DNA of 64,000 bases from 21-14-0-10-47-8 sp966211455 (lineage in GTDB: Bacteria > Bdellovibrionota > Bdellovibrionia > Bdellovibrionales > Bdellovibrionaceae), in NCBI GenBank assembly GCA_966211455.1, contig CBIHNI010000008.1, positions 1-64,000 on the forward strand, in the 5' to 3' direction. How positions within the stretch are numbered: position 1 is the first letter of the stretch; every line of letters begins with the position of its first letter. The notes under the pieces were generated by a model, which ran no database searches, was not told the origin of the DNA, and was given only the letters and a program-made list of their open reading frames with translations. Below are positions 8,483 to 17,767 of the stretch, piece by piece. A program made the translations under genes and the position numbers.

Positions 8483-9958
8483 ATGGGGCGCATTGCAGCG
8501 GCTATCGGAATGGTAGCGGTTCTGTCGACGGTTTTGTTATTTCAGAACTGCGGAAAAGCAGGTTTTGAAAACATGGATAACTTGGATGTGTCGAGCACGC
8601 AGGCCATCGATCCAAAGCTTTCCTCTCTTCCATTTCCATATCAGGTTTCCGTCAATCAAATTGCGCATATGTCCTGCCCGATGAATGTCAGCAATCCAAA
8701 TGTTTCTTCGCCTTATTTTTCATGGAAAGTGGGCGCCTTCGACAATCCGGCGGATCAAGCGGTGGCCCTGCTCAACATTCGTGCGGCGGGCTTGCAGCTG
8801 ACTTCGAAATTCCAGACCGAGTGGGCGAAAACGTCAGGCAGCTATGGCAGCCTGGTTCAAAAAGACAAATTGAAAGAGGCCTTAAAGGGACTGCCGTCCG
8901 TGACGAATACTCAGCTGCAGCTTTCATTTCGTAAAACCAACACGCCACGTGTGGATTTGATGATGATGCCAAATGGGGGCGCTTCTCCGACGAAGAATTT
9001 TATGGCGCCCCTGGCGACACAAGAGTTGGTGGATCAGTTTGCCGAAACTCCGACAGGCGTCTTCAACTTGTTTCCGAACGTGACCGATTTCTATTCGCGC
9101 TTTTTGGAAACGCAGATCTTGGTGCCCTCCGCCTTGGGTGCAACGGATGCGGCTTTGCGTGCGAACTATGACACAAGTTTTTTGACCATCGGTTTTGCGC
9201 AAGATGACGGAACCAATCTTTCAAGTCCCAACGGCGATCAATACGCATACGGAAAAGGTTATCGCATTCACTTTGGTGTGACCAATCAACATGCCAACAC
9301 ATCGCTGTATCCGTCGTCAGACTCGTTAGCGACAGTGGAAGAGTACGACCTGGATACGCAAACCCGCACCAGCGGTGTGGCTTGGGATTGCAGCTACCGT
9401 TTTAAAATTGTGCGTCCATCGGATCGTTACAAAACTTATTATCGTGCCAATCATTTTGTGACCTACAACGGCGCATGTCCGACAGCGCCGCAAACTGGCG
9501 ACTTCTGTGAATCACCGATCGATGCCCGCTTCGGGATTCCGCCGGCAGCCTTTGGCGGTCAGTGTCCTTCGAATCGCAAACTGGTTCAGAACACCACCCG
9601 CTGTGCCGAGCAATATTACGCCGTTTGCCCGCACGAGCCTTACACAGCTGACACCGCCGATGCGACACCCAGCTTGCGCGATGACGGCGTTTATCACCCA
9701 AGTTATCCACAACGTCCGGCGATTCTGCAGGCTTTGCGCCGATTCTTACCGGCCAATCAGTGGGATATCAACGTTTCACGCGGGTGTATCGTTCCGAAAG
9801 TGGAAGACAACACCTGCTACCAATCGTCACAGATCGTATATGACGAAACCTTCTTCACCGATGCGTACGCCAACTCGAGCGTGGGGATGTATGCGGGTTG
9901 CGGTGTCAATGGACAGTACCCATGTGCAGCCTATTTGACCCTTTGTATTCGCCGATAA
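8483..9958 (+). CDS. Lipoprotein of unknown function
   Basis: The 491-residue protein has an N-terminal hydrophobic segment (about 5-20) ending in the lipobox LFQNC. Cys23 is the likely lipidated residue, and Gly at +2 suggests outer-membrane sorting. The mature domain is polar with several paired Cys (for example near 142, 350-395 and the last 60 residues) consistent with periplasmic disulfides. No known catalytic or binding motif was seen. An AGGGGAG ribosome-binding site supports the start. It is divergent from galU and 66 bases upstream of a beta-barrel gene on the same strand. Confidence 0.82.
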   Translation: MGRIAAAIGMVAVLSTVLLFQNCGKAGFENMDNLDVSSTQAIDPKLSSLPFPYQVSVNQIAHMSCPMNVSNPNVSSPYFSWKVGAFDNPADQAVALLNIRAAGLQLTSKFQTEWAKTSGSYGSLVQKDKLKEALKGLPSVTNTQLQLSFRKTNTPRVDLMMMPNGGASPTKNFMAPLATQELVDQFAETPTGVFNLFPNVTDFYSRFLETQILVPSALGATDAALRANYDTSFLTIGFAQDDGTNLSSPNGDQYAYGKGYRIHFGVTNQHANTSLYPSSDSLATVEEYDLDTQTRTSGVAWDCSYRFKIVRPSDRYKTYYRANHFVTYNGACPTAPQTGDFCESPIDARFGIPPAAFGGQCPSNRKLVQNTTRCAEQYYAVCPHEPYTADTADATPSLRDDGVYHPSYPQRPAILQALRRFLPANQWDINVSRGCIVPKVEDNTCYQSSQIVYDETFFTDAYANSSVGMYAGCGVNGQYPCAAYLTLCIRR

Positions 9959-10024
9959 AAGATTTGAATTCGATCCGCATTGCTTGTTAGCCTTTTTGAA
10001 GCACAACTTTAAAAAGGGGAGTCT

Positions 10025-10894
10025 ATGTTCCGGCAAGCTTTGCGTCGGTTCTCGGTGATCGGTCTTACTTTGTCAGTTTCGTCTCTCTCTCATGCGTACA
10101 TTGGCTCTGTTTCGGCAGCGACCGGTGAAGCTGGACGAGCCGCCGTTGAGGCCAGCGAATCTCCTTACGGAAATCCGGCAACCCTGGCGCATATGAAAGG
10201 CTATTATCTGACGGCCGGCTTTGGTGCGACCAAGCAAAGCAATGCGGGCACCAATCAAGACCTCGCGGTCAGTGTCACTGACAGTATGAAAGAGACGGTC
10301 GTTCCGACTTCCTTCTCTTACGCGCAAAATACGACTCGGCCCGAAGGTTTTACGGATGATGTTTTGTCTCGCGCTTTCAAGCTTTCGTTCGGAAATATGA
10401 TGCGCAAGGATTTTGCCTTCGGGTTGGGGATCAATTATCAAGACGATCGCACTCCGCAAGAACGTTATTCACAAACAAATGTGCAGACCGGATTTTTGTG
10501 GACGCCGAACCAGAATCTGGGCGTGGCCGTGACGTTTGATAATATGGTTCCGCCGCAGACTTCTGTTCCTGAAACCCATCGTTTGAAACAGACGATCAGC
10601 ACCGGGGTCAGCTACAATTACCAAAAAATCGTGCGTTTGAAGGCGGACATCATTTCGGCCGAAAACAACACGGCTAATAAACCGACTTTGGCGGCGGGGA
10701 TGGAAAGCTATATGAACCGCTGGATTATCCTGCGCTGGGGTTTGCAGCGTAACAACCAGTTAGAGGCGAATCTTTACACGGCAGGCCTTGGTTTTGCGGG
10801 TCCTAAATTCGGTTTGCACTATGCTTATCAAAATAGCCCTCAAAACGAGAGTTTGACCCGTCACTCGGTTGACTTGGCCCTGCCGATTTGGTAG
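10025..10894 (+). CDS. Outer-membrane beta-barrel-like protein (FadL/OmpP1 style)
   Basis: The 289-residue protein has a signal peptide (about 1-24, ending SLSHA) and then a mature start YIGSVSAATGEAGRAAVEAS followed by SPYGNPATLA. The NPA element after a Gly/Ala-rich start is typical of FadL/OmpP1/PorV-type barrels. Alternating hydrophobic strands continue to a C-terminal aromatic residue (LALPIW), the usual barrel-assembly end signal. FadL itself is about 420 residues, so this would be a small relative. AAGGGGAG precedes the ATG. Ligand unknown. Confidence 0.78.
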   Translation: MFRQALRRFSVIGLTLSVSSLSHAYIGSVSAATGEAGRAAVEASESPYGNPATLAHMKGYYLTAGFGATKQSNAGTNQDLAVSVTDSMKETVVPTSFSYAQNTTRPEGFTDDVLSRAFKLSFGNMMRKDFAFGLGINYQDDRTPQERYSQTNVQTGFLWTPNQNLGVAVTFDNMVPPQTSVPETHRLKQTISTGVSYNYQKIVRLKADIISAENNTANKPTLAAGMESYMNRWIILRWGLQRNNQLEANLYTAGLGFAGPKFGLHYAYQNSPQNESLTRHSVDLALPIW

Positions 10895-10919
10895 CTCTGC
10901 CTCCTTCCGGAGGTCTTAC

Positions 10920-11051
10920 ATGGCATCAAAAACACGTGCTACTGAACTGAAACGCATTCGTCGTGACAAGAACATGGGTAAGAAACGCAAATCTGCGTCT
11001 CGCACTCAAGGTTCGACTAAATCTGCTAAAGCTTTGTTCAAAGACAAGTAA
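10920..11051 (+). CDS. 43-residue highly basic protein
   Basis: A short ORF starting MASKTRATELKRIRRDKNMG, with 15 Lys/Arg in 43 residues and no hydrophobic segment. The start is set by GGAGG seven bases upstream, which is one of the best ribosome-binding sites in the window. It lies 25 bases after the beta-barrel gene. Small basic proteins of this type can bind RNA, DNA or the ribosome, but no family was recognised with certainty. It is convergent with the TonB-like gene. Confidence 0.72.
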   Translation: MASKTRATELKRIRRDKNMGKKRKSASRTQGSTKSAKALFKDK

Positions 11052-11076
11052 TTGCCGGTTTTTTTGAAGGTCAGCC

Positions 11077-12330
11077 TTAATTCTGGCTGACCTGAGCTCT
11101 TCTTCGAAGAGTGGTGGGCAGAACCTGTGGCTCGCCTTTTAAATTCCAATTGTAGGGAATTTCCACCCAGCCTTCTTGGCCTGGATAAAACTTCCAACCT
11201 TTAATGGCTTTCAAGGTCTTCGCATCCAATTCGCGATGTCCCGAGCTTTTGACCATCTTAAATTGCACCAAGCTTCCCTCTCGAGAAACGTAAGCTAAGA
11301 ACGCGACATCGCCCTGACGCTTGTACAGGCGATCTTGCGAATCATAGCTTGGTTTTGGATTGCCAGGCATTTGGCGAAGCTCATCCAACGAGCGAACTTG
11401 GTCGCCTGAACCTTGGCCGGCGGCCTGTGCTTGTTGTTGGTTTCCACCATTGCCTTGGCCGGCCGCTGCGATCGCAGCCGCCTGAGCCGCCACGGCCGCA
11501 TCTTGACGAGCTTTCTCTTCGGCCGCCGCGATACGCGCTTGTTCCGCTTTGCGGGCCGCTTCGGCCTGGCGGATTTTTTCAGCCTGCTCGTGCTGTTGAC
11601 GAGCCATTTCGGCTTGTTTGGCCGCTTCTGCTTTTTCGGCGGCTTGTTGGGCAGCAACCGCTGCGAGCAGAGCTTGTTTTTCTTTGGCGCGCTTGTCGGC
11701 GTCAGCCTTTGCTTGCTTCGCCGTCTCTTCTTCATTGGCTTTCTGAATCGCTGCCAGCTTTTCTTCCTGCGCTTTCATTTCCTGATCAGTTTCTTCGGCC
11801 AAGGCGGCGTGTGCGGCGGCGACTTTCGCTGACTCTTCTTGGTCGACCTTTGAAAGGTCGTCGGCAATGTCTTCTTCTTTCAATTCTGTCTGTGCTTCAG
11901 CGACCGAAGAAGAATCAAGATCTGCGTTTTCAACGATCGGCAACACGGCCGGAATTTCTTTTGGTTCGGTTTTTAGAGCTTTCGCCTCGATCGGTGCGGC
12001 TTTGGTGGCCTTCGAAGTTTTCGCAGCGGCCACCACTTTTTCAGAATGAGCTTTCACTTTGGGAGCCGGCGCAACGACGATCTCTTCAGGTTGCAGAACC
12101 GATGGCTCTGGGGCGAGGGCTGATTTTGAAGTCGGCGCTTCAACCGGAGCCTGCGACAAAGCGGCCGCCGCTGGAGAGCTGGCCGAAAGAATTTCGATTT
12201 GGGTCAGATCTTGCGGCTGTGATTTTGGAAGATCGATTTGCATCACCATCACGGCGGTCGCCATCGCAACGTGGGCGACAGTGGAAAGGGCGACAAAACT
12301 GTAGGTGCGTGCTTCAGAACGTGCATCCAT
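11077..12330 (-). CDS. TonB-like envelope energy transducer with TolA-type stalk
   Basis: The protein has 417 residues from the ATG at 12330, chosen because GGAGG sits eight bases upstream (a further ATG 11 codons earlier has none). It shows one N-terminal transmembrane helix (about 13-32), a Pro/Ala-rich linker, and a long Ala/Lys/Glu/Gln-rich helical stalk (about 120-285, as in TolA). A Gly/Gln-rich hinge follows, and then a C-terminal TonB-type domain with DVAFLAYVSREGSLVQFKMV and LDAKTLKAIKGWKFYPG. It would span the periplasm and couple inner-membrane energy to an outer-membrane partner. No exbB/tolQ neighbour is present in the window. Confidence 0.85.
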   Translation of the reverse strand: MDARSEARTYSFVALSTVAHVAMATAVMVMQIDLPKSQPQDLTQIEILSASSPAAAALSQAPVEAPTSKSALAPEPSVLQPEEIVVAPAPKVKAHSEKVVAAAKTSKATKAAPIEAKALKTEPKEIPAVLPIVENADLDSSSVAEAQTELKEEDIADDLSKVDQEESAKVAAAHAALAEETDQEMKAQEEKLAAIQKANEEETAKQAKADADKRAKEKQALLAAVAAQQAAEKAEAAKQAEMARQQHEQAEKIRQAEAARKAEQARIAAAEEKARQDAAVAAQAAAIAAAGQGNGGNQQQAQAAGQGSGDQVRSLDELRQMPGNPKPSYDSQDRLYKRQGDVAFLAYVSREGSLVQFKMVKSSGHRELDAKTLKAIKGWKFYPGQEGWVEIPYNWNLKGEPQVLPTTLRRRAQVSQN

Positions 12331-12801
12331 GAAAAGGTCCTCCAACAGGAAGGAGCTATTCAAATTTCGGACCTGTCTAAGCTCTTGTTTTGGCTGATCT
12401 TTCGCCTGATTTTCGGAAAATATTTCAGGCTAATGACCACAACTTGGCGTCCCTTTGAATTCATCCACTTTCATGATTGTGAGGGCTGCCTTTTTGAGAG
12501 CGTTCTTGATGACTGAACTTGGGTTTGTGGGGGTATCGGTCATAGCACTTCGGAATACTGCGTGACCGATACCCCCAGTGAAGGACTTGCGGTTAGGAAA
12601 GGGCTAGAGATCCCAAGAAATTTAAAGGGGATAGAAAGGAAATGGTGAGAATCGAAGGCTGGGGTGTTAGCAAAAATTGCCTTCAGTTTAAAACCTGTAC
12701 AGGCGCGATCGGCTGGGCCCTCATTTAAGACCAATCGGGAGTGGTCTTTCTTTCGCATTTTCAAAGGGTTGCCGGGCTTCCGGCGCTCTTTAGGAGAGGT
12801 T
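12331..12801 (-). other. Divergent intergenic region with palindrome and leader hairpins
   Basis: These 471 bases separate two divergent genes and hold no convincing ORF. They contain the large palindrome at 12528-12577 and two small hairpins in the leader of the downstream plus-strand gene. Those are 12727-12748 (AAGACCA/TGGTCTT, followed by TCTTTC) and 12771-12784 (GCCGG/CCGGC). Promoters for both genes must lie here but none was clear enough to place. Confidence 0.5.
12528..12577. repeat. Perfect 15-bp inverted repeat with 20-bp spacer
   Basis: TGGGGGTATCGGTCA (12528-12542) is repeated exactly as its reverse complement at 12563-12577. No T-run follows on either side, so it is not a standard intrinsic terminator. 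It could be an operator for a dimeric regulator controlling the divergent genes, or a structured leader. Confidence 0.7.
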
Positions 12802-13245
12802 ATGAAAAAGCTCGTTGGATTTGGTTTATTGATGGTTTCAATAGCGGCATTTGCAAACGAAGGCCGCGGGTTGAACCTCAGCGAGCAGGTTTCGTTGCGA
12901 ATCCTTTCTAACAACGCCATCGGCACGGTCGCAGCTGAGCTGGCGGCGGAAAACAAGGCTGCTAGCGCATCAAAATACCATCGCATTGCCGTGCAATCGG
13001 AAGGTCGCAGCTACGCGATTCGTGCACCGAAGGTTGAAGACATCGCGGGTTCCGAGGCCATGCGAAAATTGGGAAAAGCTTTTTGCCAAAAACTGGGATC
13101 AAAATACGCGGGCTATGAAACCACAGCTCAGCATGATGCCGCGGATGGTGCGGTTCGTTTGGTGACTTTGGATGGGAACTCGGGTTTGTACGGCGACCTC
13201 ACCGAAAAGAGCATGAGCATCGCCGCCATCAATTGCGAAAAATAA
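12802..13245 (+). CDS. Small exported protein of unknown function
   Basis: The 147-residue protein has a signal peptide MKKLVGFGLLMVSIAAFANE. An AGGAGAGG ribosome-binding site directly upstream fixes the ATG at 12802; the reading frame is open further upstream but without a supported start. The mature domain of about 128 residues has two Cys, near 94 and at the third-last position, and no recognised motif. It is convergent with nagZ, whose stop lies five bases away. Hairpins in its leader suggest possible post-transcriptional control. Confidence 0.75.
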   Translation: MKKLVGFGLLMVSIAAFANEGRGLNLSEQVSLRILSNNAIGTVAAELAAENKAASASKYHRIAVQSEGRSYAIRAPKVEDIAGSEAMRKLGKAFCQKLGSKYAGYETTAQHDAADGAVRLVTLDGNSGLYGDLTEKSMSIAAINCEK

Positions 13246-13249
13246 TCTT

Positions 13250-14359
13250 TTAAGACATCGCCACAAGACCTTGTGGCACCTCTCCGTTGACGATCGCTTG
13301 TGACAATTTGAAATGCTCGGCATGTCCGATCCAATGAGTGGCCTCTTGCCAAGGCATCATCTCGGGCTGCGGAATGCATTCCTTCTTCATCGCCAAGATT
13401 CGTTTGTGAGTGTTTTCGAGATCTGACTTTTTCAGCTTGCCGTCCGCAATCGCCTTCGCAATGCCTTCGATCGCACGCGGAGGAGACTCGGGTTCGTTGC
13501 AGTACAAAAGCAGATCGGCTCCGGCTTGCAGGGCACGCACGGGAATCATCTCGCGACCATAGTGGCTAGCCAATGCTTTCATGTCCAAATCGTCGGTGAT
13601 GATCAGACCTTTGTAGCGAAGCTCGTCGCGCATCATTTGCTTTAAGAAAATTTCCGACAAGGTAACCGGCCATTCGGGGTCGATCTTCGGAAATTTAATA
13701 TGTGCGGTCATCGTCATGTTCAGACGGGATTTGAAAGATTTTTTGAACGGGACAAGCTCCAGATCGTTCAAACGGTTCAGATCCGCGTGTTCGACCGGAA
13801 GGTCTTCGTGCGAGTCAATGACCGTATCGCCATGACCGGGGAAGTGCTTCGCGCAAGGAATCACGTCGGCTTTCATGTAACCGCGGATCAATGCGGACGC
13901 GTGCTTGGCGACCATTTCGGGATCGGTGCTCACCGCGCGGTCACCGATGACGGTGTTCTTGGGATTTGAAAACACGTCCACGCATGGAGCAAAATCCAAA
14001 TTGATGCCGACAGCTTTCAGCTCTTGGCCCATGGATTTGGCAAAGTTGAAAGACACGCTGGGGGAATCCAAATCGCCTAGCTTCTTGAGTGGTGGCCACT
14101 GCGTGAATGGGGCTTTCAACCGAGCAACGCGCCCACCTTCCATATCGATACCGATATACAGCGGAGTTTTATTTGGCGACTGCATGCGAAGGCTTTGGAT
14201 TTCCGCACACAGATCGTAGATCTGCTTGGGCTCTTTCACATTGCGGCCGAACAGAACCACGCCGCTGATATCGTTTTCAACGATGAACTTTTTCTCGTCA
14301 GCTGTCAGGGCAAGACCTGAGACCCCGATGAGCATGTGCTGACCGATCAATTTGTTCAT
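13250..14359 (-). CDS. nagZ: Beta-N-acetylhexosaminidase, GH3
   Basis: Cytoplasmic NagZ removes the terminal GlcNAc from GlcNAc-anhydroMurNAc peptides during cell-wall recycling. The 369 residues show the GH3 barrel with GIDMEGGRVARL, the catalytic His/Asp loop KHFPGHGDT, and the nucleophile segment ITDDLDMKAL. No signal peptide is present, consistent with the recycling enzyme rather than a secreted one. AAGGAGAAGG precedes the ATG, which overlaps the upstream gene's stop (ATGA). With anmK, murU and amgK in this window it forms a recycling route for anhydroMurNAc. Confidence 0.93.
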   Translation of the reverse strand: MNKLIGQHMLIGVSGLALTADEKKFIVENDISGVVLFGRNVKEPKQIYDLCAEIQSLRMQSPNKTPLYIGIDMEGGRVARLKAPFTQWPPLKKLGDLDSPSVSFNFAKSMGQELKAVGINLDFAPCVDVFSNPKNTVIGDRAVSTDPEMVAKHASALIRGYMKADVIPCAKHFPGHGDTVIDSHEDLPVEHADLNRLNDLELVPFKKSFKSRLNMTMTAHIKFPKIDPEWPVTLSEIFLKQMMRDELRYKGLIITDDLDMKALASHYGREMIPVRALQAGADLLLYCNEPESPPRAIEGIAKAIADGKLKKSDLENTHKRILAMKKECIPQPEMMPWQEATHWIGHAEHFKLSQAIVNGEVPQGLVAMS

Positions 14360-15252
14360 TTTCCTTCTCCTTTTTTGGCTTCAGCTGGCTGTGCGGGTGT
14401 GCTTCCGCCTTTGACCTGGATGCCTTTTCCAGCTGGAACACCTTCTTGTTTTGTCGGCGCAGGGGCGACCTGCGCGCGTTTTGATACTTCGTTCAATTGC
14501 CCGGTCGGGACATCGCCGAACAGGGTTTTCAACGTGGCCGTCGGAATCGGGAAGGCCGCCGTCGCTTCGCTGGGTTTCGCCACCAGTTCGGTCGCGATTC
14601 CTTGCACCGGAGATTTTGTCGAGATCACTTCGCCGCGCTCGGTGACCAGACTGATAAATTTCGTGCCTTTGAATTCGTTCAAGACGCGCAGAACTTTGAT
14701 GCCATTGTAATCTTCGCCGTTCTTGACGTAAGCGATGCCCTTGTAAAGAGCCGCATCTTCTTCGGCCACCGCTTGAAAGTCATATTTGGTGTCAGCTTTC
14801 AAACCTTGCGGGCTTTTTAAAATCACGTAAGCCAAGAACGAGCTTAGGAAAGAGCCTTTGGGTAGATCATTGGTGATGTTTTCTTTTTTCTCGCCGGCCA
14901 CCGTCGCGGTGAATTTGCCTTTGGCGAATTTCGCATCGATGGTTTTCACCTTGTTTCCGATCAGGGTTGTGTACTGATACGAAACCGGCGACATGTCATC
15001 GGCGGCGACCGCCTTCAAAGATTCGGTGAGATTGCCGCCGAACTCGTTCGTCTTCAGGAAAGTCGTCGCGACGAATTGTTTTTTCTTATTGTCATATTCG
15101 TATCGGGCGATGGTGTATCCGATGTGGACTCCGCCGGAAAGAATTTTCGAATAACCTTCGAATAAAACTTCGGCGCGAACCGCGTGGCTGATCAAAGCGA
15201 TCGAAACACCAATCAAAAATGAGAGAGCGAGAAAAATCCGTTTTAAGACCAT
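14356..15252 (-). CDS. Exported protein coupled to nagZ, unknown function
   Basis: The protein has 298 residues from the ATG at 15252 (AAAGGA upstream; an upstream TTG is less likely). Signal peptide residues 1-28 end HAVRA. The mature part has beta-rich segments (IGYTIARYEYDN, VSYQYTTLIGNKVKTIDAKF) of a type seen in periplasmic DUF-class proteins. A Pro/Ala/Lys-rich disordered tail spans about 255-298. Its stop overlaps the nagZ start by four bases, so the two are translated together. This suggests, but does not prove, a cell-wall-related role. Confidence 0.75.
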   Translation of the reverse strand: MVLKRIFLALSFLIGVSIALISHAVRAEVLFEGYSKILSGGVHIGYTIARYEYDNKKKQFVATTFLKTNEFGGNLTESLKAVAADDMSPVSYQYTTLIGNKVKTIDAKFAKGKFTATVAGEKKENITNDLPKGSFLSSFLAYVILKSPQGLKADTKYDFQAVAEEDAALYKGIAYVKNGEDYNGIKVLRVLNEFKGTKFISLVTERGEVISTKSPVQGIATELVAKPSEATAAFPIPTATLKTLFGDVPTGQLNEVSKRAQVAPAPTKQEGVPAGKGIQVKGGSTPAQPAEAKKGEGK

Positions 15253-15386
15253 GGTCCAGAATCCTTTCCGGAAGATACCTTTCAATTTTTGACTGCGCTG
15301 TTTGAAGAGTCAAGGGTCGAGAATTCATCCAGACGGGTACCAAAATTCATCGCTTCGAGTGAAAATGTCAGAAGGAAAATTACATC

Positions 15387-17570
15387 ATGCGGGCGCTTCG
15401 ACATCTTCAAAATTCCAAAGGACAGGTCGCGATTTTTGTGGCCTTGATCTTTCAGGTCCTGTTCGTGTTCTTTGCGATGATCGTGAATGTCGGATTGCTG
15501 GTGCACCATAAAATCAATCTGCAGAATTCAGTGGACCTGGCGGCCTATTACGGGGCGATGAAGCAGGCCGAATCGTTAAATGCGATTGCACATATCAACT
15601 ATCAAATTCGTCAAAGCTTCAAACTTCTGACCTTTCGCTATCAACAGTTGGGAAGCGCGGGATCGGCGGCCAGCGGTCAGCATCCTTACGATTACGCCCA
15701 GAAAGTGATCAAGAGCGAAGACGATAAGCCTTTGACCTACGATACCTCGTTTTGCGTTGCCTATACCCCTTGGAACACGGTCAACGGAACGGAAAGTTAC
15801 TGCAAAAGCATTGCGCCCTTGTCGGTTCCGCAGCCAGGGATCCCGAGCTTCGGACCGAGCAATATCTTTTCGGCCTTTCAGGGCGGGATCATTTCGATCG
15901 CGAACACTTTGGCGGATAAAGCCGGCAAGTACTGTTCTTGGTCGATGGCCACCAACTGGCTGCAGCTTGCAAAGTACATCTCAGCTTATAAATACGACAT
16001 TCGAAATCGCAAAAAACTTTTGCTCGCGCTAGCAAACGAAATCAGCAAAGAAGATCCGCGGGATATCCAAGGGGACTCGATCAAAGAAGGCGTTTACAAA
16101 ACTTTGCTGCGCAATCTGACCTACCCCAGCCAAGAATCTCTTCGGGCTCGCTTCGGCGAAAAGGGCCAGGGGGCTGGCAGTCAAGAGGTGGACTTTAAGT
16201 TCATCAACTCGCTTTCCATGGGGGACTGCCGTGGCAGTCCAAGCGATATTGCTCCGCCAGGTTGGTTGAAAGAAATTTTCATCTTCCCAGTTTACGCAAT
16301 GACTGACGGTGAATGCTCGGCCGGCGCCGGTGGCAATCTGGTTTTCAAGCCGACTTATTTCAACGTCAGTTCGCAACCGGCGATTTCCCCGAATATCACC
16401 AATGAATTTCCAAGCTTGGTGCCGATCGCGGAAAAATTGGCGGCCGTCGCCAGCGAGTACTCGACGGCGGATCCGAATCAGCTTTTGTTCCGCTCTTCGA
16501 TCGGTTTCGAGAAGAATCCCTGGTGCATGGGTTATGTCGGTGTATCGGCGACGACGACCCCGAAAATCCCTTTTGCCCCGTTTGGCAGCGTGACGATGAA
16601 AGCGACGGCTTACGCAAAGCCATTCGGTGGTCGCATCGGCCCATGGTACGGAAGCGTTTGGCCGTCGGGCGCGGACGAGTCAGACAAAAGCAAGCCGACC
16701 GATGCGGTTCTGCCGACACGAATCGGTCCACAAGTGCAAATGACGGGCTTTGATCCTTCGCAGTTGAAGAACGAGCATAAAATCTTTCCCAATCACAGTC
16801 GTTATATGGGAGACAAAATCGGCACGATATCCCAGCTGACGATGGCACACTTTGCGCAGGCGATTTATGTGAAGCAGTTCACGCAGGGGCAAAGTCCGCT
16901 GATTCAAACCAAGTGGTGGGATCAGATTCAGCAGCAGGATTTCGATCAGAAGAATGTGATGGGGGATCCGCTGGCCTGGGATTTGGACACGAATCAAGCG
17001 CCGAACATGCGCAGCCTGGAAATCACGGCGATTGCGCCTGATCAATTCGATACGGCCAATTATTCGATCGATCCGGATTTCTACAATAATTATCTGCGAA
17101 AAATTCAAGACGGTTACGGGGCTCAGTTTCAATTTCAACTGCGTGGCGACTTGGGGTCACGCATGATGGGAAGCGATCAGGACAAGCGCTTCAGTGTTCG
17201 CAATCAAATCGACACCTTGAAAGATACGACAAAAAATCTGGTCGATTGGAATGGCAAGCTGACTTATTACCTCAACGAGTTTTCGCAGGTCCTGACGGCG
17301 TGGCAGCAAAAATCACCGGACGAATACGTCCTGGACACAGATCGTTTCGGAAAATGTTTGGATGTGAGTTCCGGCCAAGCGGTGAAGCAAGATGACGATC
17401 GGTTCTTTGTTCCGGGTTCTTGTAAAGCCGGGGGCCGAACCGGTTACTCGGTGAAAATCGTTGATGGCAAATTTTTGAAGAACGATGTCAATGGCACGCC
17501 CGTGGATTACGAACTGGGCGGTAAAAACCAGCGCGGTCGAATCAAGAATCCGCCACCGGATGGCTTCTAA
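15387..17570 (+). CDS. TadG-like pilus-assembly/surface protein
   Basis: The protein has 727 residues. The N-terminus SKGQVAIFVALIFQVLFVFF continues through one transmembrane helix to a segment ending LQNSVDLAAYYGA. This is the TadE/TadG-type N-terminal signature: a helix followed by NxxDLAA, normally membrane-inserted by the Flp/Tad pilus machinery. The long exported region has scattered Cys and no VWA metal-site motif that I can see. No other tad genes are adjacent. Two repetitive exported proteins follow on the same strand, and the start region is divergent from the 14356 gene. Confidence 0.75.
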   Translation: MRALRHLQNSKGQVAIFVALIFQVLFVFFAMIVNVGLLVHHKINLQNSVDLAAYYGAMKQAESLNAIAHINYQIRQSFKLLTFRYQQLGSAGSAASGQHPYDYAQKVIKSEDDKPLTYDTSFCVAYTPWNTVNGTESYCKSIAPLSVPQPGIPSFGPSNIFSAFQGGIISIANTLADKAGKYCSWSMATNWLQLAKYISAYKYDIRNRKKLLLALANEISKEDPRDIQGDSIKEGVYKTLLRNLTYPSQESLRARFGEKGQGAGSQEVDFKFINSLSMGDCRGSPSDIAPPGWLKEIFIFPVYAMTDGECSAGAGGNLVFKPTYFNVSSQPAISPNITNEFPSLVPIAEKLAAVASEYSTADPNQLLFRSSIGFEKNPWCMGYVGVSATTTPKIPFAPFGSVTMKATAYAKPFGGRIGPWYGSVWPSGADESDKSKPTDAVLPTRIGPQVQMTGFDPSQLKNEHKIFPNHSRYMGDKIGTISQLTMAHFAQAIYVKQFTQGQSPLIQTKWWDQIQQQDFDQKNVMGDPLAWDLDTNQAPNMRSLEITAIAPDQFDTANYSIDPDFYNNYLRKIQDGYGAQFQFQLRGDLGSRMMGSDQDKRFSVRNQIDTLKDTTKNLVDWNGKLTYYLNEFSQVLTAWQQKSPDEYVLDTDRFGKCLDVSSGQAVKQDDDRFFVPGSCKAGGRTGYSVKIVDGKFLKNDVNGTPVDYELGGKNQRGRIKNPPPDGF

Positions 17571-17721
17571 ACCGTCAAACGCTGTCTATGCGGCTGACTG
17601 ATTCTTATTCAACACAGCTGGCGGGGTGACTGTCAGTTCGACAGCCCAATTCGAAGCAGTTTCACTCTGAAGATTTTTGCAGTCTCATTTTGAGATGCGG
17701 GCAATTCCCCAGATATTGCAT

Positions 17722-17748
17722 TTAGATAAGAGCTGAAAAGACCGATAA
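17722..17748 (+). promoter_or_regulatory. Possible sigma-28-type promoter
   Basis: ACCGATAA at 17741-17748 matches seven of eight bases of the FliA (sigma-28) -10 element GCCGATAA, but the -35 region 19 bases upstream is poor. The predicted transcript start is only about 10 bases before the ATG at 17768. Weak evidence. Confidence 0.2.
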
Positions 17749-17767
17749 ATAAGACATGCGGGGGCGT

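Noticed and set aside
11068..11093. AGGTCAGCC/GGCTGACCT hairpin between convergent genes
   Set aside because: It overlaps the last codons of the TonB-like gene, and the T-run lies on the wrong side for either transcript, so it is not called a terminator.
11349..12332. 327-codon plus-strand ORF opposite the TonB-like gene
   Set aside because: Arg/Leu/Pro-rich shadow of the Ala/Lys/Glu-rich stalk region.
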